The translations under genes were made by a program, and so were the position numbers. Of a stretch of DNA of 64,000 nt, positions 9,053-18,013 are shown in pieces. Origin of the DNA: Stenotrophomonas maltophilia (GTDB lineage: Bacteria; Pseudomonadota; Gammaproteobacteria; Xanthomonadales; Xanthomonadaceae); contig DEVL01000005.1 in the NCBI GenBank assembly GCA_002363385.1, positions 336,453 through 400,452 on the forward strand, written 5' to 3'. Positions within the stretch are counted from its first letter, which is position 1. Each line of letters begins with the position of its first letter. Under the pieces are notes generated by a model. That model searched no databases. It was given only the letters and a program-made list of their open reading frames with translations, and was not told the DNA's origin.

Positions 9053-10230
9053 GACTTGATCAACTCCTGGAGGGCCTGGATCTGTTGTTGCAGGGGGCGT
9101 CCGCCCGGCTTCTGCTCATCCAGCCAGGCGCGCGAATCCGCCCGTTTGGCAGCAGCGCCAGCGAACGCATCAAAGCCGGCCAATACGGTTTCGTAGTTGG
9201 CCGACCACTGGTCCACCCGCCACTGCGTGACCGGCACCACCTTGGTGGCACCCTTGCGCAGGGGCTGGTCGAAATACACCTTGCCGGAGAACGGCTCGGT
9301 CACCTTTACCTGGAAGAACGCGCCGAACAGCATCGTCTTCATGGCAGCGGTTTCATTGACGACGCCGCTCTTCATCGCGTCGAGCGTCAGCGTGACCACG
9401 TAATCGGGCTCGGGAATCTTGAGCTGATACACCTTTCCGTCGGCAAAGCGCGCGGCCATCGCACCGCCGATCGCTTCCCCGGTGGCCGGTGGCAACAGGC
9501 CGATGCCGGTGTTGGATGACAGCGTCTTGGACAGCTCATGGGCCAGCGTGGCGCGCAGCGTGCCTTCCATCGCAGGGTCGGGCAGCTTGGCCCGGGCTGC
9601 ATCGGACAAGGTCACCCCACCCACCTGCAGCCGCCGCATCGAGGCGTTGGGAAGCTGCGCGTTGGCCAGGGTCTGTGCGAGCACCTGCGGCAATGCGGTG
9701 GCGGCAGTGCCATAGAGCAGATCGGCGATGATCGCGTCGATATCCCCTTCGGACGGGCGGTCGTCCTGCAGGTCGATACGCTGCAGCGTCATCGGGTAGG
9801 AGGCGATGACCTGGCGCTCGCGGAAATCGAAGAACAGCGCCTGCAGTGCCACCTCCACCAGCACCTTGTACTGGTCGCCGATCGGTTCGACCGAGACCAG
9901 TTCACGGTCCAGCGCCGCGGCGAGCACGGTGGCGCTGGTGGTGCCATCCAGCTTGGCAAGCTGGTCGCTGATCAGCTGCAGGTGGGCGGGCGGCTGGCGG
10001 CGCAGGGCACCGGCGAGCTGCTGGTTCAATGCCTCGGCGCCGCGTTGGTCGATGACCCGGGTGCTATGCGGCGCCACCTTGCTGCGGGCAGCCTGCTCGC
10101 CGGTATAGGCGAAGCCAGCCCAGTACGCCTGCTGCGCCTTGTCGGCCGCATGCGCGAACGGGGTGATGAGGAACACGCACAGCAGCATCCACGCGCGCAT
10201 CGCGCGTAGCGGTTTCTTCCCTGACGGCAT
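9043..10230 (-). CDS. Exported protein of unknown function, first gene of CsgG-like operon
   Basis: 395 residues. A hydrophobic signal (MRAWMLLCVFLITPFAHAA) begins about 10 residues in, so the ATG at the internal MRAW is an alternative start. The mature protein has beta-rich segments such as VLVEVALQALFFDFRE and DYVVTLTLDAMKSGVV, and the C-terminus FFQVKVTEPFSGKVYFDQPLRKGA. This is reminiscent of periplasmic subunits that bind outer-membrane lipoproteins. No known family recognised. It opens a leftward operon of four exported proteins; the gap up to 10334 should hold the promoter. Confidence 0.75.
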   Translation of the reverse strand: MPSGKKPLRAMRAWMLLCVFLITPFAHAADKAQQAYWAGFAYTGEQAARSKVAPHSTRVIDQRGAEALNQQLAGALRRQPPAHLQLISDQLAKLDGTTSATVLAAALDRELVSVEPIGDQYKVLVEVALQALFFDFRERQVIASYPMTLQRIDLQDDRPSEGDIDAIIADLLYGTAATALPQVLAQTLANAQLPNASMRRLQVGGVTLSDAARAKLPDPAMEGTLRATLAHELSKTLSSNTGIGLLPPATGEAIGGAMAARFADGKVYQLKIPEPDYVVTLTLDAMKSGVVNETAAMKTMLFGAFFQVKVTEPFSGKVYFDQPLRKGATKVVPVTQWRVDQWSANYETVLAGFDAFAGAAAKRADSRAWLDEQKPGGRPLQQQIQALQELIKSCR

Positions 10231-10333
10231 CAGCCTTTGTCCCTGTGGTTGCTGACCGGGGGTCAGCCCCAGTCATGCTTGTGAAGGGCGCAACGATAGC
10301 CGCAACCATGCAGACCGACAAGATGAGATTGCG

Positions 10334-11596
10334 TCAGCCTTGTGCCAGAGCCTCCGCGCGGGCCTGCAACAGCGCGCGTTCGCGGCCGTTGGCGGTCAGC
10401 GCTGCTGCCCGCTCGAACGCCGCCCGTGCGTCGGCCGCACGGCCCAGCTGGGCCAGCAGGTCGCCCTGCACTGCGGCCAGCGGGGCATAGTCGCGCAGGC
10501 GCGGATCAGCGTTGAGCTGCTCGACCAGCGGCCAGGCCGCCGCCGCCCCTTTCGCCCGCGACACGGCAACGGCACGATTGAGCTCCACCACTGGAGAGGG
10601 TTGCACCTGCGCAAGCCGCGCGTACAGCGCCGCCATCCGTGCCCAGTCGGTCTCTTCGGCGCGACGCGCGCGCGCGTGGCATTCGGCGATGGCCGCCTGC
10701 AATACATACGGATCGTCGCTTCCTCCCAGCGCCACCGCCTGCTGCAGGGCCGACTGCCCACGGGCGATCTGCAGCCAGTCCCAGCGCGTGCGGTCCTGGT
10801 CGGGCAGCAGGATCGGTGTGCCGGTCGCATCCGTCCGTGCGGCGGTGCGCGATGCCTGCAGCTCCATCAACGCGAGCAGGCCCTGCACCTGCGGCCAGGT
10901 CGGCAGCCGGCTGGCCAGCACGCGCCCCAGCCGCAGCGCTTCGTCGCACAAGGCCGGGCGCATCCAGTCATCGCCGGCACTGGCCGCATAGCCCTCGTTG
11001 AAAATCAGGTAGACCACCTCCAGCACCGAGGCCAGGCGCTCCGGCAATGCAGCGTGGCGTGGCACGTCGAACGGCACCTGCTTCTGCGCCAGCACGCGCT
11101 TGGCACGCACGATGCGCTGGGCGATGGTCGGCTCCGGCGCGAGGAAGGCGCGCGCGATCTCATCGGTGGTGAGCCCTCCGAGCAGCCGCAGCGTCAATGC
11201 CACGCGCGCATCGGCAGCCAGCACCGGATGGCAGGCGACGAACATCAACCGCAGCAGGTCATCGCCGATATCGTCTTCCAGCGCGTCGCTGTCATCCGGC
11301 GGCGGCAATGGCAGCGGCTCCAGCTCGCTGCCGTACTGTGCATGCTGGCCGGCGACGCGCTGGTGCTGGCGCAGCACATCGATGGCGCGGTTGCGCGCAG
11401 TGGTCATCAGCCACGCTCCGGGATTGTCCGGCACACCCTGGCTGGGCCAGCGCTCCAGCGCGGCCAGCCAGGTGTCCTGGACCAGCTCTTCGGCACGGCC
11501 GACATCGCCGCCGAGCAGGCGGGTCAGGCGGGCGGTCAGCACTGGCGACTCCATGCGCCAGATCGTCTCCAGTCGTTGCGTCAGTGCCGTGTCCAT
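10334..11596 (-). CDS. ECF-subfamily RNA polymerase sigma factor with C-terminal TPR-like extension
   Basis: 420 residues: sigma region 2 (AEELVQDTWLAALERWP, NPGAWLMTTARNRAIDVLR) and region 4 (ALTLRLLGGLTTDEIARAFL, TIAQRIVRAKR). A long C-terminal domain follows (YLIFNEGYAASAGDDW onward, ending in TPR-like ADARAAFERAAALTANG). This is the DUF6596 ECF type found next to YciI/DGPF proteins. The ATG at 11596 (MDTALTQRLETIWRMES) matches the usual family start. The next gene upstream on the same strand, a VOC protein, ends at 11668, and a YciI gene lies before that. No anti-sigma gene is present, as is usual for this type. Confidence 0.9.
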   Translation of the reverse strand: MDTALTQRLETIWRMESPVLTARLTRLLGGDVGRAEELVQDTWLAALERWPSQGVPDNPGAWLMTTARNRAIDVLRQHQRVAGQHAQYGSELEPLPLPPPDDSDALEDDIGDDLLRLMFVACHPVLAADARVALTLRLLGGLTTDEIARAFLAPEPTIAQRIVRAKRVLAQKQVPFDVPRHAALPERLASVLEVVYLIFNEGYAASAGDDWMRPALCDEALRLGRVLASRLPTWPQVQGLLALMELQASRTAARTDATGTPILLPDQDRTRWDWLQIARGQSALQQAVALGGSDDPYVLQAAIAECHARARRAEETDWARMAALYARLAQVQPSPVVELNRAVAVSRAKGAAAAWPLVEQLNADPRLRDYAPLAAVQGDLLAQLGRAADARAAFERAAALTANGRERALLQARAEALAQG

Positions 11597-11667
11597 GCGG
11601 CCGATCAGACCACCGGCGCGACGCAGGTACAAGCGGCCCGGCGGGGTGCCATCGCGCCCGTCCGGGC

Positions 11668-12090
11668 TCAGAACTGCTTCATGCAGTTGACCATCCACGG
11701 CTTCCCATAGCGGTCGATCAGAAAGCCCCAGCGATGGGCCCAGAAGGTTTCGGTGATCGGCATCTTGATCTCACCGCCGTCGGCCAGCGCGCTGAAGACG
11801 CGCTCGGCTTCCTCGATCGAGTCGACCTCGATGTTGATCGTGGTGCTGCCCTGCCCGTCCGGGGAGGGGCCGTCGGCCGCCATCAGGATCGCCGCCCCCA
11901 CCTCCAGCTGGCTGTGCGCGACGTGGTCCAGGGTCTCCGGCGGCATCTCGCCACAGCCTTCCTGGCTTTCCATCGGTGGCATGTCGCGGTACTTCGTTTC
12001 CGCGGTGACCTTGCCGCCCAGCACCTGCGCATAAAAGGCCATCGCCTCATGGGTCTTGCCGTTGAAGCCAAGGAACGGAATCAGTTTCAT
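11668..12090 (-). CDS. PhnB-like VOC-superfamily protein
   Basis: 140 residues, starting MKLIPFLGFNGKTHEAMAFYAQVLGG, the typical opening of PhnB/3-dmu-9 VOC proteins. It then runs through GAAILMAADG and ends in HRWGFLIDRYGKPWMVN. VOC folds serve glyoxalase-, dioxygenase- or binding-type functions; no substrate can be named. It lies between a YciI gene and an ECF sigma factor on the same strand, a recurrent gene neighbourhood. Start supported by the canonical MKLIPFLGF opening. Confidence 0.88.
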   Translation of the reverse strand: MKLIPFLGFNGKTHEAMAFYAQVLGGKVTAETKYRDMPPMESQEGCGEMPPETLDHVAHSQLEVGAAILMAADGPSPDGQGSTTINIEVDSIEEAERVFSALADGGEIKMPITETFWAHRWGFLIDRYGKPWMVNCMKQF

Positions 12091-12117
12091 GGGAATGCTC
12101 CAGGGATGTGGGATGGG

Positions 12118-12537
12118 TCAATCGTCGATGCCGATCTGGTCGCGCAGACGCTTTTCCTGCGCTTGCAACTCCGGGGTGAAGGCCGCGCCGAAATCCTCGG
12201 CACTGAGAATCGGGCGCAGTTCCACCACATCGCCGGAGGCGAACGGCGCGCGTTTGAGCCATTCGGTGGCCTCGTCCAGCGAACGGACCTGCCAGAGCCA
12301 GAACCCGCAGACCAGCTCGCGGGTTTCGGCGAACGGCCCGTCGATCACACGGGGCGGCTCGCTGCCGAAGGCCACCCGGCGGGCACGCGAGGTCGGGTGC
12401 AGGCCCTCGCCGGCCAGCATGATCCCGGCCTGCACCAGCTGCTCGTTGTAGGCGCCCATGGCGCGGATCTCCTGCTCGGTGGGCAGTTGACCGGCCTCGG
12501 TGGCCGCGGTTGCCTTGACCAGAACCATGACTTTCAC
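12118..12537 (-). CDS. YciI/DGPF-domain protein
   Basis: 139 residues reading MKVMVLVKATAATEAGQL. The start is GTG at 12537, because AGGAGT lies just upstream on the minus strand; the longer frame to 12564 begins ahead of that site. Family hallmarks are MKVMVLVK at the N-terminus, YNEQLVQAGIMLAGEGLHP and the DGPFAETRELVCGFW segment. YciI proteins have a ferredoxin-like fold, and this subgroup usually sits beside ECF sigma factors. Function unproven. First gene of the YciI-VOC-sigma leftward cluster. Confidence 0.87.
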   Translation of the reverse strand: MKVMVLVKATAATEAGQLPTEQEIRAMGAYNEQLVQAGIMLAGEGLHPTSRARRVAFGSEPPRVIDGPFAETRELVCGFWLWQVRSLDEATEWLKRAPFASGDVVELRPILSAEDFGAAFTPELQAQEKRLRDQIGIDD

Positions 12538-12725
12538 GGGTACTCCTGTGTGCCAGCCCGTCACCCGGGCCGTTCACTGGATACAACGTGCCAACGGGAC
12601 GGAAATCGACACCCCCGGAAAGATTATTTTCGCCGTGGCTGAACAGGCCGTTCCTGCGGCGCTGCAACACCCTGCCTGCGGGAGCTGGGGCATGATGCGG
12701 CTTCCCAGCCCCTCCTGGTCCGCCC

Positions 12726-13100
12726 ATGCAATTTCTTCTGCTGATCTATATCGACGAGGGTCTGCTGCAGGCCCTGCCAAGCGACGAGTACGACCGCCTG
12801 ATGCACGACTGCCTGCAGCACGCGGACAGGCTGCAGGCCGAGGGCACCCTCGTGCTGGCGCAGAAACTCGAACCCGTGGACAGCGCGCGCACGGTGCGCG
12901 TGCGTCAGGGACAGACCCGGATCACCGATGGCCCGTTCGCCGAGACCCACGAGCTGCTGGCCGGCTTCAATCTGATCAACGCGCCGGACCACGCCGAGGC
13001 GATGCGCATCGCCCAGCAGTTCCCGTGGTCGCGTTTCGGCAGCATCGAGGTGCGGCCGCTGGCCGACATGGACGCCGAGCGTGTGCGCGTCGGCGCCTGA
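12726..13100 (+). CDS. YciI/DGPF-domain protein, divergent copy
   Basis: 124 residues starting MQFLLLIYIDEG, with DGPFAETHELLAGFNLI and the C-terminal IEVRPLADMD typical of YCII-related proteins. It is transcribed away from the other YciI gene across a 188-base gap, so both probably respond to the same sigma factor. It is clearly related to, but not a recent copy of, the gene at 12118. It ends 6 bases before the convergent NHL-M23 gene stop. Confidence 0.87.
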   Translation: MQFLLLIYIDEGLLQALPSDEYDRLMHDCLQHADRLQAEGTLVLAQKLEPVDSARTVRVRQGQTRITDGPFAETHELLAGFNLINAPDHAEAMRIAQQFPWSRFGSIEVRPLADMDAERVRVGA

Positions 13101-13106
13101 TCCCGC

Positions 13107-15185
13107 TCAGGGCAGCAGCGTGACCTTCAGATCGCGCGAGCCGATCGCTTCGTTGCCGCTGTAGTCGCGCGCACTGCCACGCAGGATGTAGTCGCCGGCT
13201 GGCAACGCATCGGGCTGCCAGCGCCCGGTTTCGACCAGCCCATCGCGCACGGTGTTGGTGACCAGATAGCGGAACCGCGTGACCGCACTGCCATGCACGG
13301 TGATGCCGCTGTCCGGTGCGTAGGCCACGCGGGTGGCGCTGTCCTCGCGCGGCATCCGGTTGAACACGATGTTGAAGCGCGGCTGCTCGTACCCCGTCAG
13401 CGGCTGGCCCTGCGCATCCAGGACCTGATAACCCACTTGGTACAGCCCCAGCCGCCGCCGCGGCAGATTGCGGTCGACCTGGTCCCATGCCTCCACCACG
13501 ATCTGCACGCCCAGGCCTTGGCGGGGAATCGCCACGCGGCCGTCGGCCCCGGCCCTGATCGGCTGGTCCCGGTCGTCCAGAACCGCCACCTCGGTGATGC
13601 GCGGCGCAAAGGCATCGGCATACCCGGTGAAGCCCAGCGCCACCGCGTTGCGTTCGAAGCCGCTGGCGCCCACGCTCAGGTGCACATGCGCCATGCGGTT
13701 GATGCTGCCCAGCGATTCGCCCGCAGCGAAGCGCGTGCCACGACGCACGCGGATGCGCTCGAGCTTGCCCTCTTCATCGAACACCTGTTGCCAGCGCGCA
13801 TCGAACGGCTGGTCGCGCGGATCACGGCCGACCTTCATGTGGATGTACTTGAGCCGGCCCAGCGACAGACCTTCGGCCTGGCCACCCACCGACCACGCCG
13901 CGAACGGCGTATCGACCTTGCCGTCGGCAATCGCCAGCACCGGCTGGCCGATATCACCGCGGATATCGAAGCCGCCGTGCAGGTGATGACGGCTCTCGCC
14001 CTTGAAGTCGCCGCGCACCTCGCCCAACGTGCCGACCACCTCATGCCAGCCATCCTGTGGGGCCAACGGCCAGCGGCCAGCGGTGTTGGGCAACGGCGCG
14101 TCCGGCGCCGGGCCGATCAGTGCCGGCGGCGCAGTGTCGCCCACTGCCAGCGCGCGCAGCCGGTGCACACGGTAGGACGCGGCATCGGCCAGGTACAGCC
14201 CACCCTGGGCATCCAGCGCGAGCGCGGTGGGCCGGGCTAAGCGCGGCTGCGGCGGTACGCCGGCCAAGGCCAGCTGATGACCCTGCGCCGAGATCTGCAC
14301 CACTTTGCCGTTGATGTCGCTGGCGTAGATCACCCCATCGTGGGTCACCGCCAACGACAGCGGACCACTGAGCAGGCCGCCATCGGCGACGCGGGTGCTC
14401 AGCGTGCCATCTGGCGCAAGCTGGCGGATCGCGTTGTTGAACAGGTCGGCGATCAGCAGATTTCCCTGCGGATCCAGTGCCAGCGCGATCGGCGTATCCA
14501 GGCGGGTGGCCGCCCCCAAGCCATCGATCATGCCCGGGCGTTCGCCGCCCGCTAGGGTATGCACCCGCCCATCGGGCTCGATGACGCGGATGCGGTCGTT
14601 GTAGGTATCGGCTACGTACACGCGGCCGCCCGCGTCCACCGCCACGCCCATCGGTCCATCGAAACGCGCCTGCGCGGCTGGCCCATTGATGAAGCCCCGC
14701 TGGCCATCACCGGCCAGCGTGCTCACGGTGCCGTCCACCGCGATGCGGCGGATCACGTGGTTGCCGGTATCGGCGACGAAGACGTTGCCGCTGGCATCCA
14801 GCGCGATCCCGGAAGGCGTGTTGAACTGCGCCTGCAAGGCAGCGCCGTCACGCCAACCCTCGCCCTGCCCGGCCAGCGTGTCCACGCGACCATCGGGGTG
14901 CAGGCGGCGGATGCGGTTGTTGTCGCCGGCATCGGCGATGTAGACCACGCCGTGCGTGTCCACGGCCAAGCCGTACGGATCGGCAAAGCGCGCCTGGGCG
15001 GCGGGGCCTTCCGTGCTGCCGCCCACGCCGTCGCCGGCGACGCTGTCGATGCGCGGTGACCAGCCCAGCACGGTGGGTATCGGTCCGGGCGGCGGCAGGG
15101 GCGGCGATGGCACGCGCAGGAACGTCCATGCCAGCAACGCAGCGGTGGCTGCGGCGATCATCCCTGCCCAAGCGTTGCGTCCCAT
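13107..15185 (-). CDS. Envelope protein fusing NHL beta-propeller and M23-type peptidase domain
   Basis: About 692 residues from ATG at 15185 (AAGGA six bases upstream; a second ATG at 15191 is possible). A signal anchor (WAGMIAAATAALLAWTF) comes first. Then come repeated NHL blades with PYGLAVD, IYVADT/VYIADA and RRI-type motifs over about residues 45-350. An M23-like domain follows, with HLHGGFDIRG supplying the first zinc His/Asp pair and MAHVHLSVG the HxH pair, so metal ligands look intact. The last ~170 residues look beta-sandwich. It may be a cell-wall endopeptidase guided by a propeller; the combination is unusual. Confidence 0.82.
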   Translation of the reverse strand: MGRNAWAGMIAAATAALLAWTFLRVPSPPLPPPGPIPTVLGWSPRIDSVAGDGVGGSTEGPAAQARFADPYGLAVDTHGVVYIADAGDNNRIRRLHPDGRVDTLAGQGEGWRDGAALQAQFNTPSGIALDASGNVFVADTGNHVIRRIAVDGTVSTLAGDGQRGFINGPAAQARFDGPMGVAVDAGGRVYVADTYNDRIRVIEPDGRVHTLAGGERPGMIDGLGAATRLDTPIALALDPQGNLLIADLFNNAIRQLAPDGTLSTRVADGGLLSGPLSLAVTHDGVIYASDINGKVVQISAQGHQLALAGVPPQPRLARPTALALDAQGGLYLADAASYRVHRLRALAVGDTAPPALIGPAPDAPLPNTAGRWPLAPQDGWHEVVGTLGEVRGDFKGESRHHLHGGFDIRGDIGQPVLAIADGKVDTPFAAWSVGGQAEGLSLGRLKYIHMKVGRDPRDQPFDARWQQVFDEEGKLERIRVRRGTRFAAGESLGSINRMAHVHLSVGASGFERNAVALGFTGYADAFAPRITEVAVLDDRDQPIRAGADGRVAIPRQGLGVQIVVEAWDQVDRNLPRRRLGLYQVGYQVLDAQGQPLTGYEQPRFNIVFNRMPREDSATRVAYAPDSGITVHGSAVTRFRYLVTNTVRDGLVETGRWQPDALPAGDYILRGSARDYSGNEAIGSRDLKVTLLP

Positions 15186-15345
15186 TGCCATCCTTGTCGT
15201 TCGAAGGGCACGACGATAAGGGCTGCGTGCGCATCTGCAAACCCTGTGGGTCGAACGCGCGGACGTGCAGACCGCTCTGAACGCCGTCGGCCGCAGCGAG
15301 CAGCACGCGTTGCTCGGCGCAGGATGCTCACGCTGAAACGCAGCC

Positions 15346-16119
15346 CTACTTCGCCGGCGTCTCCACCTTGAACCCCATCGCCTCGCGATAGCGCACGTAC
15401 AACGCGCTGACCTTCTCCACGTAGGCCAGCGTCTCGGCATAGGGCGGCACGCCCTTGTAGCGCGTCACCGCACCGATGCCGGCGTTGTAGGCCGCGGCGG
15501 CCAGCACACGGTCGCCCTTGTAGCGACGCAGCAGCGCCTTCATGTAACGCGCGCCGCCGCTGATCGACTGCTCGGCCGATAGCGGATCGGCCACGCCGTA
15601 CTCGGTGGCGGTATCGGGCATCAGCTGCATCACGCCCTGCGCGCCTTTGGGCGAGATCGCACCGGCATCGAAATTGCTCTCGGCATGGGCGATCGCGCGC
15701 AGCCAGGCATCGTCCACACCGGTCGCCTTGGCCGCCGCCTTGAACTGCTTGGCGTGCCGGTTCAACTGCGGCGTGCCGACCTTGCCGAGGCCTTCGTGCG
15801 CCGGCTCACCCGGTGGGGTGGCAACGGTGAATTTCAGGAACACCCGCGAGCCGGGCAGGTTGCGCGTCGAGTAGACGAGGGCACCGTCCTGCTCGCGCTC
15901 GTACAGGGTGCCGCTGAAGATGCCCATGTTGCCCCACAGGTTGGGGGTCTGCACGGCGCTGTCGTCGATCTGCTGCGGGGTGCACTTGGAGCCTGGCTCC
16001 GGTGCAGTGGCCAGGCTGACCGTGTTGCTCTGCACGCAGCGGTAGACCGTGCGCGCCGACGCCAGTCCGGGCAGCAGCAACGACAACAGGGCCAACGCGG
16101 CAGGCAGGGTGGGATTCAT
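15346..16119 (-). CDS. Exported lytic transglycosylase, SLT domain
   Basis: 257 residues with signal peptide MNPTLPAALALLSLLLPGLASA, a DUF4124-like Cys-containing N-terminal part, and a C-terminal SLT domain. The catalytic Glu is in IAHAESNFDAGAISPKGAQG, followed by VMQLMPDTA and AAAYNAGIGAV, the conserved family-1 lytic transglycosylase blocks. It cleaves peptidoglycan glycan strands in the periplasm, giving anhydromuropeptides. It lies on the same strand as the NHL-M23 gene downstream, so a shared wall-remodelling role is plausible. Confidence 0.92.
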   Translation of the reverse strand: MNPTLPAALALLSLLLPGLASARTVYRCVQSNTVSLATAPEPGSKCTPQQIDDSAVQTPNLWGNMGIFSGTLYEREQDGALVYSTRNLPGSRVFLKFTVATPPGEPAHEGLGKVGTPQLNRHAKQFKAAAKATGVDDAWLRAIAHAESNFDAGAISPKGAQGVMQLMPDTATEYGVADPLSAEQSISGGARYMKALLRRYKGDRVLAAAAYNAGIGAVTRYKGVPPYAETLAYVEKVSALYVRYREAMGFKVETPAK

Positions 16120-16399
16120 CGGGCTCGGATCGGGGCACGGAAGGGTGCGGCGCGATCATCCGGCCGGGGGCGCGAACCGAAGGTGAATACCGGGCCGCCG
16201 GGCCGGCCGACGCCATGGTTCGCCCGTCACTGTCGGAATCAACACCTTGGCGGGGTAGCCTCCTGCACATCATTGCCCTTCCACGTCTGCGCTGTTTCAA
16301 TCCTCACGCACTGATGGTCATATAGCGGCTCGGGGCCGCGACTGCCCTGGCCCGCCGGGCTGCCATGGAACCCCCTTTCGACGAGGCATCGAGACCTGC

Positions 16400-18004
16400 T
16401 TGAACCGCGCCAGGATCATCGCCGTCACCATCCTGCTGGCCCTGCTCGGCGCCCTCGTGCCGATCGCCACCGTGTTCTATTTCACCTGGAGCCGCGCCAG
16501 CGAGTCCGAGCAGGTGCGGCTGCAGACCACCGCCGAGCGCACCCTGCAGCGCGCACACCGCGCCTACGAGGGCGCGCTGAACACCCTGCGCGAGCTCAAC
16601 CGCAGCACCCTGGCGCCCTGCTCGCCCGCGCACCTGCAGCTGATGCGCGGGCTGGTGATGCGCACCCACTCGGCCGAGCAGATCGGCTACTTCGAGGACG
16701 GACGGCTGGCCTGCACGTCGTGGGGCCCGATGGACGCCGGAATCGTGCAGCCCGCGCCTGCCTATGTCACCGCCGAGGGCGCCGGCATCACGCTGGACAT
16801 CCGTCCGCTGGCCGGCACACCGCGGCAGCCATTGATGGCGCTCAGCTATGGCCACTACGACATCCTGATGGACCCGGCCCGGTTGATCGATGTGATCGTC
16901 GATCCCAACGTGCGGCTGGCCGTCGCCAGTCCCGACGGGCGGCTGATCGCCCAGCAGGACATCCAGGACCAGGCCTTGCTGCAGCGGCTGCTGCGTGAGC
17001 CGGCGAGCGGTACTGAAGGGCAGACGCTGTACGCCACCGCGCAGGACCAGGAGTGGCTGGCCGTCGCCACCGCCCCGCGCACCGACCTGGTAGCTGCGTT
17101 CCGCCACCAGATCGGTCAGTTCATTCCGCTCGGGGTGATCGGCGCGCTGGCGGCGATCGGTGGCGTGGTGTGGCTGTCGCGGCGACGGCTGTCGCTGCGC
17201 GGTGAGCTGGCCACGGCCGTCCGCAAGCGTGAGTTCTTCATGCACTACCAGCCGATCATCGAGCTGGACACCGGCATCTGCGTGGGCGCCGAATCGCTGG
17301 TGCGCTGGCGCCGTCCCGACGGCAGCCTGGTGCGGCCGGACCTGTTCATTCCGCTGGCTGAAGAAGCGGGGCTGATCGAGGCGCTGACCGATCAGGTCAT
17401 CGACCACGTGATCGCCGACATGCGCGCGTTGCTGGTACAGGACCGCAGCGCGCACATCGCGATCAACCTGGCCGCCGAGGATGTCAGCAGCGGCCGCGCA
17501 CTGAAGGTGCTCAGTGCCAAGCTGCATGGCACCGGCATCCATCCGCAGCAGATCTGGCTGGAGGCGACCGAGCGCGGTTTCATCGACATCCGCCGCGCGC
17601 GTACCCATCTGGCCAATGCGCGCCGCATCGGTCATTGCGTAGCAATCGACGATTTCGGCGTCGGCTATTCCAGCCTGCAGTACCTTCAGCAACTGCCACT
17701 GGATGCGTTGAAGATCGACAAGTCGTTTATCGATGCGATCGGGACCGACAGCGCCACCAGCCCGGTCACCTCGCACATCATCGACATGGCCAAGACGCTG
17801 GGGCTGTTCACTGTGGCCGAAGGCGTGGAAACGCCTGCGCAGCTCGCCTACCTGCAGGCGCGCCAAGTGGAATTCGGGCAGGGCTGGCTGTTCTCCAAGG
17901 CCCTGCCGCCGGACGAGTTCGTGGCGTTCCACCAGCAGCGCAAGCAGCAGTACGGGCAGGCGCCGGAAGACATGCAGAATCCGAACAACGACACGCCGGC
18001 CTGA
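16400..18004 (+). CDS. CSS-motif EAL-domain cyclic-di-GMP phosphodiesterase
   Basis: 534 residues from a TTG start (TTGAACCGCGCC). A transmembrane helix at residues 6-28, a periplasmic CSS domain with Cys in LAPCSP and RLACTSWG, and a second helix (LGVIGALAAIGGVVWL) precede the EAL domain from about residue 275. Catalytic motifs read ESLVRW (variant of EAL), NLAAED, EATERG, DDFGVGYSSLQYL, LKIDKSF and EGVETPAQL, so metal and substrate residues look present. PdeC-type enzymes hydrolyse c-di-GMP when periplasmic disulfide formation is impaired. Convergent with the next gene. Confidence 0.92.
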   Translation: MNRARIIAVTILLALLGALVPIATVFYFTWSRASESEQVRLQTTAERTLQRAHRAYEGALNTLRELNRSTLAPCSPAHLQLMRGLVMRTHSAEQIGYFEDGRLACTSWGPMDAGIVQPAPAYVTAEGAGITLDIRPLAGTPRQPLMALSYGHYDILMDPARLIDVIVDPNVRLAVASPDGRLIAQQDIQDQALLQRLLREPASGTEGQTLYATAQDQEWLAVATAPRTDLVAAFRHQIGQFIPLGVIGALAAIGGVVWLSRRRLSLRGELATAVRKREFFMHYQPIIELDTGICVGAESLVRWRRPDGSLVRPDLFIPLAEEAGLIEALTDQVIDHVIADMRALLVQDRSAHIAINLAAEDVSSGRALKVLSAKLHGTGIHPQQIWLEATERGFIDIRRARTHLANARRIGHCVAIDDFGVGYSSLQYLQQLPLDALKIDKSFIDAIGTDSATSPVTSHIIDMAKTLGLFTVAEGVETPAQLAYLQARQVEFGQGWLFSKALPPDEFVAFHQQRKQQYGQAPEDMQNPNNDTPA

Positions 18005-18013
18005 GCCGATGCG

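Noticed and set aside
16304..17932. A 542-codon minus-strand frame over the EAL gene
   Set aside because: Antisense shadow; the plus strand carries ordered CSS and EAL motifs.
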